This document shows, piece by piece, positions 58,034 through 64,000 of a DNA stretch of 64,000 nt. A model generated the notes under the pieces. The model did not search any database and had not been told where the DNA came from. It saw only the letters and a list, made by a program, of their open reading frames with translations. Position numbers and translations under genes: made by a program. How positions within the stretch are numbered: position 1 is the stretch's first letter; each line of letters begins with the position of its first letter. The stretch spans positions 1-64,000 of the forward strand of contig VSOB01000006.1 in assembly GCA_009774625.1 (NCBI GenBank), read 5' to 3'. This DNA is from Lachnospiraceae bacterium (lineage in GTDB: Bacteria; Bacillota; Clostridia; Lachnospirales; Lachnospiraceae).

Positions 58034-58081
58034 AAAGAAGCATACTACTTCACTGACGAGAGAGGTGATAGTATGCTTTTT
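58034..58081 (+). promoter_or_regulatory. Terminator-like hairpin enclosing the amidohydrolase start codon
   Basis: AAGCATACTA (58038-58047) pairs with TAGTATGCTT (58069-58078), extended by A-U pairs to the outside, and TCAC/GTGA (58050-58068) closes the inner part. The ATG at 58073 is inside the 3' arm and its AGAGGTGA ribosome site is in the inner stem. A T-run follows. It could end the upstream transcript or block translation until opened. Confidence 0.6.
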
Positions 58082-59335
58082 ATTGCGAACGCCACGCTGT
58101 ATCCGATGGCAGAGGGTATGCCGGAGCGGATGGAGCATGCCTGTATCGCTGCGCAGGACGGAAAGATCCTGCGGGCAGGTACCGGATTTACTTATGAGGA
58201 AGTCTGTGGGGCGCTTCACCGGAGCGAAAAAGACCAGGAAGAAGATACGTACATTGATGCAGGCGGAAACTGGGTGATGCCGGGCATCATAGAAGCCCAT
58301 TGTCATATGGGAATCACGGAAGAGAAAAAAGGGATGGAAGGGGATGACTGTAATGAAACAGTGGATCCCATCACACCCCAACTGCGTGCCATCGATGCCA
58401 TTAACAGCATGGATGCAGCTTTTGACGATGCAGTGCGTGCCGGTATCACATCCGCCATGATCGGGCCGGGCAGTTCCAATGTGGTGGGAGGACAGTTTGC
58501 CTTTGTAAAAACAAAGGGGCGGAGAATCGACGATCTGATCGTACTGGCTCCGGCGGCTATGAAGGTGGCATTCGGAGAAAATCCCAAGGTAAATTACGGC
58601 GGCCAGGGAAAATCTCCGTCCACCCGCATGGCAATAGCGGCCATGCTGCGGGAAGAGCTGACAAAGGCTAATTGTTATAAAAGAAAAAAAGAGAAAAATC
58701 AGGATGATTTTGAACCGGATTTTCATTATGAGGCATGGATGCCTGTCCTGGAGCGGAAGATTCCCCTGAAAGCCCATGTGCATCGGGTGGATGATATTTT
58801 TACCGCCATCCGGATTGCGGAGGAATTTGGGCTTACCATGACGCTGGATCACTGCAGTGAAGGACATATGATTGCGGAAGAGATCAAAGCATCCGGGTTT
58901 CCGGCCATCGTGGGTCCTGATCTGGCCAGCCGGAGCAAGATTGAGGTACAGAATATGGCTTTTAAGACAGCAGGCATTTTGCACAGGCATGGGATCAAAA
59001 CGGCGATTACCACAGACCATCCCGTTTCTCTGATTGCGTCGCTGCCGCTCTGCGCGGGCCTGGCAGTGAAGGCAGGGCTGCCTCTGATGGAAGGACTGCG
59101 GGCTATTACGATCAATGCTGCGCAGATCTGCAATGTGGCCGGCCGGGTAGGCTCGCTGGAAGAAGGCAAAGATGCGGACATCGCCATTTTTGACGGCAAT
59201 CCGATGGAGGTGTTTACCAATACTCTGATGACTGTGATTGACGGAAAGGTAGTATATCGGAATCATACTGGAAATATGCCGTCAAATGGGCCGGCCGCAG
59301 GCGGAAAATCCTCCAGACAGGATTCTTTTTTATAA
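58073..59335 (+). CDS. Amidohydrolase family protein
   Basis: Metal-dependent hydrolase of the imidazolonepropionase/adenine-deaminase-like superfamily, 420 residues. A beta-sandwich half (about 1-60) leads to MPGIIEAHCHMG with the HxH metal pair. 'IPLKAHVHRVDDI' and TLDHCSEGHMI give further His ligands, and ITTDHPVSL carries the catalytic Asp. The C-terminal 'VGSLEEGKDADIAIFDGNPM' is typical. The substrate cannot be told; the Gln/His-pathway genes are absent. The initiation region lies in a hairpin that may regulate translation. Confidence 0.85.
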   Translation: MLFIANATLYPMAEGMPERMEHACIAAQDGKILRAGTGFTYEEVCGALHRSEKDQEEDTYIDAGGNWVMPGIIEAHCHMGITEEKKGMEGDDCNETVDPITPQLRAIDAINSMDAAFDDAVRAGITSAMIGPGSSNVVGGQFAFVKTKGRRIDDLIVLAPAAMKVAFGENPKVNYGGQGKSPSTRMAIAAMLREELTKANCYKRKKEKNQDDFEPDFHYEAWMPVLERKIPLKAHVHRVDDIFTAIRIAEEFGLTMTLDHCSEGHMIAEEIKASGFPAIVGPDLASRSKIEVQNMAFKTAGILHRHGIKTAITTDHPVSLIASLPLCAGLAVKAGLPLMEGLRAITINAAQICNVAGRVGSLEEGKDADIAIFDGNPMEVFTNTLMTVIDGKVVYRNHTGNMPSNGPAAGGKSSRQDSFL

Positions 59336-59344
59336 GGCAAATGC

Positions 59345-59373
59345 TTTACCAAACGGGATAAAAATAGTATACT
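59345..59373 (+). promoter_or_regulatory. Promoter whose start coincides with the lipoprotein ATG
   Basis: TTTACC (59345-59350), a 17-base spacer and TATACT (59368-59373). The expected start is 59379-59381; the ATG is at 59380. Confidence 0.6.
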
Positions 59374-59379
59374 GTAACA

Positions 59380-60768
59380 ATGAAAAAAAGATTCTGTTTA
59401 TTGTTATGCAGCATATGCATTATAGTATCCATCGTGTCGGCAGGCTGCGGCAGCTTTGGACAGTCAGATGTGTCCCGAACGACAGAACATGTGGAGACGG
59501 CGCCGGCAGGAGAGACAAGCCAGGGAGAGCTGGCGCCGGCTGTCCCCGGTGTATGCATTGACAGGATGGGCTATGAACCGGAAAAAGAAAAGATCGTTGT
59601 CTTTCAGGGGACTGATTTGCCGGACACCTTCACACTGCGGGAGGCGCAGAGCGGACAGATTGTTTATACGGGGACGATAGAAAAGAAAGGGAATGAGGAA
59701 AGCGAAGCGGAATATAATGGTTACGGAGACTTTTCCGATTACCGGAATCCGGGGAGCTATTATATTCAGATTGACCGGTATGGAGAATCTTATCCCTTCC
59801 TGATTCACGACAATCTGTACTATTCTCTTTTTCTGCGGGGATGTACACGGCTGTATGATATGCAGGGAAACGGGCGGAACGGAACGGGCAGCGGCTGGCA
59901 GAGCGGGACAGATAAAGAAAGCATGCTGACGGAAAGCTGTCAGAGTATGTTTCAGTTGCTGCTTTCTTATGAGATGTTTCCGGAAGTGTATACAGACGAT
60001 ATAGGCATCCCGGAAAGCGGCAATGGAATACCTGATATTCTGGATCTGTGCAGATATGAAGCAGTCCGGCTGATGGAACAGACGAAAAACGGTAACATAA
60101 ACGGCATCCAGTGGGGATATCTGGCGGCAGTGCTGGCGAAATATGCCTATCTGACCAGGAATGACGATGAGGAGCTGGCGGGAGAATGCCTGCAGGCAGC
60201 GGAGGAAGCCTGGAAATGCGCGGAAAAGGATCTGTTTGTTTCGGATGACCTGATCGCTCTGGCAGCGGCGGAACTGTACCGCATGACCGGGAGCCGACAG
60301 TATCTGGGGCTGGCGGAGGAATACCTGCGGGCCGGGACAGAGCGGGAAACGTCCCTGACGGATCTGGAGTTTTTTGGCAGTATCACATATATGAATACCA
60401 AGAACCCGGTGGACATAGAGTTGTGTGATGCCATGATGAAGAAAATTATGGAAGAGGCGGAAGCGATTGCGGAACGGGCCGGTCAGAACAGCTTTCTGAT
60501 CTATGGGGAGCCGGGAGAAGTAGAGACATCAACTTTGCTGCAGCAGACACTTCGGATCTGTCTGGTCAATCATATTATCACCAATCATGAATACAGTACG
60601 GTGATCGAAAATCATTTTCATTATCTGTTGGGACGCAATCCGGGCAGTATCTGTTATGTATCCTATCGGCAAGAGCAGGAGCTGCAGGAAGAGGATGTGA
60701 TGGAGGATGCGGTGCAGATTTCTGCCCTGCTGTTTCTGCTCAGTGAACGGCTTGCCAACGGTGCATAA
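59380..60768 (+). CDS. Lipoprotein related to glycoside hydrolase family 9, catalytic residues missing
   Basis: A 462-residue exported lipoprotein. The signal peptide ends in the lipobox VSAGC at Cys23. An Ig-like N-terminal domain (about 55-145), as in CelD-type GH9 enzymes, precedes an alpha/alpha barrel: NGIPDILDLCRYEAVRLM matches the GH9 IPDxLDE helix, and HYLLGRNPGSICYVS matches the ILGRNPxxxSYVTG region. The paired catalytic Asp motif (DAGD) reads SGTD, and the protein ends before the general-acid Glu. It may bind glycans or be degenerate. No ribosome site precedes the ATG; translation may be leaderless. Confidence 0.72.
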   Translation: MKKRFCLLLCSICIIVSIVSAGCGSFGQSDVSRTTEHVETAPAGETSQGELAPAVPGVCIDRMGYEPEKEKIVVFQGTDLPDTFTLREAQSGQIVYTGTIEKKGNEESEAEYNGYGDFSDYRNPGSYYIQIDRYGESYPFLIHDNLYYSLFLRGCTRLYDMQGNGRNGTGSGWQSGTDKESMLTESCQSMFQLLLSYEMFPEVYTDDIGIPESGNGIPDILDLCRYEAVRLMEQTKNGNINGIQWGYLAAVLAKYAYLTRNDDEELAGECLQAAEEAWKCAEKDLFVSDDLIALAAAELYRMTGSRQYLGLAEEYLRAGTERETSLTDLEFFGSITYMNTKNPVDIELCDAMMKKIMEEAEAIAERAGQNSFLIYGEPGEVETSTLLQQTLRICLVNHIITNHEYSTVIENHFHYLLGRNPGSICYVSYRQEQELQEEDVMEDAVQISALLFLLSERLANGA

Positions 60769-60780
60769 AAATACTATAGT
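60752..60780 (+). promoter_or_regulatory. Predicted promoter of ddl-murF
   Basis: TTGCCA (60752-60757), a 17-base spacer and TATAGT (60775-60780), overlapping the end of the lipoprotein gene. Confidence 0.65.
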
Positions 60781-60829
60781 ACATAAATCAAAAACAGGAA
60801 CTATAGACAAAAGGGGAGGATGGAACGAT

Positions 60830-61864
60830 ATGAAAATCGTTGTTTTAACAGGCGGAATCAGTACGGAAAGGGATGTATCGCTTTCTTCCGGTTCCATGAT
60901 CTTTCAGGCGCTTTGCAATAGGGGCCATCAGGTTATGCTGTTGGACGTGTACCTGGGATATGACGGAGCAGTTACAGAGGAGGTATTTGCTTCGTCGAAG
61001 GTCCGGGAAGAGGGTACGTCCAGAATCATGCTGACCCATCCGGATCTGGAAAGCGTCAGGGCTATGCGGCCGGATGGCGACAGTATGTATTTCGGCCCTC
61101 ACGTCATTGATATCTGCAGGCAGGCAGATATTGTGTTTATGGCCTTGCACGGAGACGGAGAAACCGGCAGGATACAGGCCGCTTTTGATCTGATGGGCAT
61201 TCGGTATACAGGCAGTGATTATGTCAGCAGCGCCATAGCGATGGATAAAGCGCTGACAAAAGAGATTTTTCTGCAAAATCAGATTCCTACCCCCGGCAGC
61301 TTTGCCATGAAAAAGGGAGAGGCGGAGCCGGAGCCGGTTTCCTTTCCCTGCGTGGTAAAAGTATGCAGCGGCGGTTCCAGTGTGGGTGTGTACATATGTG
61401 AGGATCAGGCGTCTTATGAGGCGGCGAAACAGGAAGCCTACTATTATGACAGCCAGATTTTGGTAGAACAGTATATCAAAGGCCGGGAGTTTTCTGTGGG
61501 CGTGATAGAAGGGAAAGCGCTGCCTGCAATTGAAATCGCACCGCTGGAGGGCTTTTATGACTATAAAAACAAGTATCAGGCTGGCAGTACGATAGAAACC
61601 TGCCCTGCGGATATTCCCAAAGAGGCTGAGATGCGTCTGCGGCAGGCTGCCGAAGGGGCATTCCGGGCGCTGCGCCTGCAGGCCTATGCACGTATGGATT
61701 TTATGATGAATGGGCAGGGAGAGATTTTCTGCCTGGAGGCAAATACGCTGCCGGGGATGACGCCTACCTCGCTGCTGCCTCAGGAAGCAGCGGCACAGGG
61801 GATGGATTTTGAAACATTATGTGAACATCTGATTGAAGTATCGCTTCGGAAGCAGAGGAAATAG
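60830..61864 (+). CDS. ddl: D-alanine-D-alanine ligase
   Basis: Joins two D-alanines for the peptidoglycan stem peptide, using ATP. The 344-residue product from ATG 60830 (GGGGAGG upstream) starts KIVVLTGGISTERDVSL and carries the ATP-grasp segments FPCVVKVCSGGSSVGVY, LVEQYIKGREFSVGVI and 'FCLEANTLPGMTPTSLLPQE'. A longer frame from 60707 overlaps the previous gene. With Tyr in the omega-loop region KNKYQAG, ordinary D-Ala-D-Ala specificity is likely. murF follows after three bases. Confidence 0.93.
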   Translation: MKIVVLTGGISTERDVSLSSGSMIFQALCNRGHQVMLLDVYLGYDGAVTEEVFASSKVREEGTSRIMLTHPDLESVRAMRPDGDSMYFGPHVIDICRQADIVFMALHGDGETGRIQAAFDLMGIRYTGSDYVSSAIAMDKALTKEIFLQNQIPTPGSFAMKKGEAEPEPVSFPCVVKVCSGGSSVGVYICEDQASYEAAKQEAYYYDSQILVEQYIKGREFSVGVIEGKALPAIEIAPLEGFYDYKNKYQAGSTIETCPADIPKEAEMRLRQAAEGAFRALRLQAYARMDFMMNGQGEIFCLEANTLPGMTPTSLLPQEAAAQGMDFETLCEHLIEVSLRKQRK

Positions 61865-61867
61865 GAT

Positions 61868-63256
61868 ATGGAAAATATGACACTGGAACGGATTGTGCGG
61901 GCATGCGGCGGGACATACCGGGGCGCGGAAGCGGATCGGAACAAAGAAGTGGCGGGGGTGGTATTGGATTCCCGTCAGGCGGAGGCAGGCTTTTGCTTTA
62001 TTGCCGTGAAGGGAGAGCGCGTGGACGGGCACAGCTTTATCAGTGAAGTGCTGCAGAAAGGTGCGCTTTGTGTAATATGCGAACAGATACCGGAAGGCAT
62101 TTCGGGTAATTTTATTGTGGTCAGGGATTCTTTTCAGGCATTGAGAGAAGTAGCCAGTGCCTATCGGCGTCTGCAGCACATTCCCATTATAGGGATTACC
62201 GGCAGTGTGGGAAAGACCAGTACAAAGGAATTTATAGCAGGCGTACTGGCGCGGAAATACCGCGTGCTGAAAACAGAGGGGAATTATAACAATGAAATCG
62301 GGGTGCCGCTGACACTTCTGCGGATACGCAGAGAGCATGAGATCGCAGTGGTGGAAATGGGGATCAATCATTTTGGAGAAATGCGCCGTTTAAGCCGGAT
62401 GGTGCAGCCGGATGTGTGTGTCCTGACCAACATCGGGGAGTGCCATCTGGAGTTTCTCAAATCCAGAGAAGGAGTATTACAGGCAAAATCGGAAATCTTT
62501 GAATATATGCAGGAGTATGGCCGGGTCTATGTGAATGGGGATGACGATATGCTGCGAAATATCGAACGGGTCAAAAACCGCAGACCGGTTACGTTCGGTA
62601 TGCATCACAGAAATGCCTACTATGCGGACGAGATCGTATATGATGGCCTGAACGGAAGCCGTGCGGTGATCCATACAGGGACGGACAGCTTTCCTGTAAA
62701 GATCGGTCTGCCCGGTGAGCATATGGTCAGGAATGCACTGGCGGCTACTGCAATCGGTGAGCAGTTTGGCCTGACCAGACAGGAGATTACGGAAGGGATC
62801 GCTTCTGTCAGACCGGTGAACGGGCGCAGCAATATCATTGCGCTGAATGGACTGACCCTGATTGATGACTGCTATAATGCCAATCCTATGTCCATGCGGG
62901 CGGCGCTGGATATGCTGGCCGAAGCCGGAGGCCGGACGGTTGCCATATTGGGAGATATGGGTGAACTGGGAGAAAAGGAAGGAAAGTTCCATAAGGAAGT
63001 GGGTGCCTATGCAGTGCAGAAACATCTGACCGGACTGATCTGTGTGGGACGTCTGGCCAGGTTTATATATCAGGGCGGCTGCAAGGCAAAGGGAAAAACT
63101 CTGAGCAATACCTTTGTCCAATACTATGAGACGAGAGAGGCGCTGCTGAACAGGCTGGCCGGGGGCGGACTGATTCCGGAAGGAACCACCGTACTGGTAA
63201 AAGCCTCTCACAGTATGGGCTTTTCTGCCATTGTGGAGGCTTTGAAAGGAAGTTAA
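61868..63256 (+). CDS. murF: UDP-N-acetylmuramoyl-tripeptide-D-alanyl-D-alanine ligase
   Basis: Adds the D-Ala-D-Ala dipeptide made by Ddl to the UDP-MurNAc-tripeptide. The 462-residue product has the N-terminal substrate domain with VVLDSRQAEAGFCFIAVKGE, the ATP loop GITGSVGKTSTKEFIAGVL, NYNNEIGVPLTLL, and the C-terminal 'LIDDCYNANPMSMRAALDML'. It shares the ddl transcript, a direct pathway pairing. Its 3' end overlaps the convergent plsC by four bases. Confidence 0.95.
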   Translation: MENMTLERIVRACGGTYRGAEADRNKEVAGVVLDSRQAEAGFCFIAVKGERVDGHSFISEVLQKGALCVICEQIPEGISGNFIVVRDSFQALREVASAYRRLQHIPIIGITGSVGKTSTKEFIAGVLARKYRVLKTEGNYNNEIGVPLTLLRIRREHEIAVVEMGINHFGEMRRLSRMVQPDVCVLTNIGECHLEFLKSREGVLQAKSEIFEYMQEYGRVYVNGDDDMLRNIERVKNRRPVTFGMHHRNAYYADEIVYDGLNGSRAVIHTGTDSFPVKIGLPGEHMVRNALAATAIGEQFGLTRQEITEGIASVRPVNGRSNIIALNGLTLIDDCYNANPMSMRAALDMLAEAGGRTVAILGDMGELGEKEGKFHKEVGAYAVQKHLTGLICVGRLARFIYQGGCKAKGKTLSNTFVQYYETREALLNRLAGGGLIPEGTTVLVKASHSMGFSAIVEALKGS

Positions 63257-63987
63257 ATCAGCTTTTTATTTTTATCGTACATTGCCTGAATGGTTTTCCG
63301 GGTGTGAGCGCCCAGGAATTTCCGCTCTTCTCTGGAAAGCTCTTCCAGATGGATGGGAGCGCCAAATTCAATAATAACATGTGCTTTTTTCATGGCAGGC
63401 AGATGGGCCTCCCAGACGGCGCTGGAATTGTTGATGCTGACGGGAATGATGGGACACTTTGCCTTCTCTGCCATACGAAAACTGCCTTCCCGGAACGGAA
63501 GTATGATATCCGGGCTGGTATTTCGGGTGCCCTCCGGAAAGATACAGATGGAAATACCGGATTTGAGTTCCTCGATTCCTTTCAGGATGGCTTTCATGCC
63601 TTCTTTGATATTGTTTCTGTCCAGAAACAGACAGTGGATGTTTTTCATCCAGATGGAGAGCAGGGGCAGTTTGCTCATCTCTGCTTTGGCCACATAGCCT
63701 GTGGGATGGGGAAAGCACAGATAGGTCAGCACGATATCAAAATAACTGCTGTGATTGCCTACATAAAGAACGGCTCCTTCCTGCGGGATATGCTCTCTGC
63801 CGATCACTTCCAGAGATACGCCGGCCAGTATGGAACAGCCGCGGAAGGCCCATTTTACCATCGCCTGTGTGGTTCTGTTTTTCAGTTCGGGATTGTATTT
63901 CCCTATGATCCATTCCAGGATCAGAATGGGAATGCTGAAAATCAAAAACAATATAACAAATGATGATGTAAGCAGAAAACGAATCAT
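63253..63987 (-). CDS. plsC: 1-acyl-sn-glycerol-3-phosphate acyltransferase
   Basis: Acylates lysophosphatidic acid to phosphatidic acid at the membrane. The 244-residue product has an N-terminal membrane helix (about 3-25) and the acyltransferase motifs YVGNHSSYFDIVL (NHx4D), LFLDRNNIKEGMKAIL, ICIFPEGTRNTSPD and CPIIPVSIN. AAGGAGG sits at the extreme right end of the window, so the gene is complete. Whether further genes precede it cannot be seen. Confidence 0.93.
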   Translation of the reverse strand: MIRFLLTSSFVILFLIFSIPILILEWIIGKYNPELKNRTTQAMVKWAFRGCSILAGVSLEVIGREHIPQEGAVLYVGNHSSYFDIVLTYLCFPHPTGYVAKAEMSKLPLLSIWMKNIHCLFLDRNNIKEGMKAILKGIEELKSGISICIFPEGTRNTSPDIILPFREGSFRMAEKAKCPIIPVSINNSSAVWEAHLPAMKKAHVIIEFGAPIHLEELSREERKFLGAHTRKTIQAMYDKNKKLI

Positions 63988-64000
63988 GAAAAACCTCCTT

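Overview
The window reads as chromosomal DNA of a spore-forming Clostridia bacterium, most likely Lachnospiraceae. The grounds are strong AGGAGG ribosome sites, a T-box leader, clostridial sporulation genes (spoVG, spoVT, spoIID, a spoIIQ-like gene, a cwlD-like amidase, a SleB-type hydrolase, a GH18 hydrolase), the GlgC/GlgD pair, MecA, a DnaD/DnaI-type helicase-loading pair and a predicted Na+-type ATP synthase c subunit. This taxonomic call is inference from gene content. I see no tRNA, rRNA, CRISPR array, insertion sequence or prophage.

Layout. 0.1-4.5 kb: mecA (minus), a 727-base gap rich in promoters and hairpins, a small unknown gene, then two cell-wall hydrolases. 4.5-6.9 kb: a short promoter-driven transcript candidate, then the most striking locus, an adjacent RNA-ligase-family gene and an HD-phosphoesterase/polynucleotide-kinase fusion that together look like a complete nucleic-acid end-healing and sealing system. 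6.9-10.8 kb: tsaC/sua5, rpiB, upp, dCMP deaminase and a coiled-coil SleB-type hydrolase. 11.5-18.6 kb: the full F1Fo ATP synthase operon with two small accessory membrane genes in front and a terminator behind. 18.7-26.3 kb: a DUF4153-like membrane protein, a methyltransferase, an 844-residue secreted protein of unknown role, queT with a long structured leader, a gene fragment and a small membrane protein. 26.6-31.6 kb (minus): prs, a dnaI/dnaC-like loader, dnaD and murC, with a tandem DnaA-box cluster between dnaD and murC. 31.9-38.8 kb: glgC-glgD-spoVG and pth-mfd. 38.9-42.8 kb: a chemoreceptor followed by a REC-GGDEF-EAL-REC protein. 42.9-46 kb: a small alarmone synthetase, spoVT and a nicotinate phosphoribosyltransferase. 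46-54.5 kb: T-box(Ile)-ileS, glgP and an aconitase-family hydratase. 54.5-64 kb: an EF-hand-like protein, spoIID, a spoIIQ-like gene, a GIY-YIG protein, an amidohydrolase, a GH9-like lipoprotein, ddl, murF and plsC.

How they fit together. Most of the window is housekeeping: energy (ATP synthase), wall precursors (murC, ddl, murF), glycogen turnover (glgC, glgD, glgP), nucleotide salvage (upp, prs, dCMP deaminase, pncB), replication loading (dnaD, dnaI), transcription-coupled repair (mfd) and sporulation. The unusual parts are the RNA-repair pair, several unexplained structured intergenic regions, the DnaA-box cluster facing dnaD, a 33-base palindromic element that recurs at gene ends and contains the stop codon, and three proteins with recognisable folds but lost catalytic residues (the SpoIIQ-like LytM domain, the GH9-like lipoprotein and the GGDEF domain).
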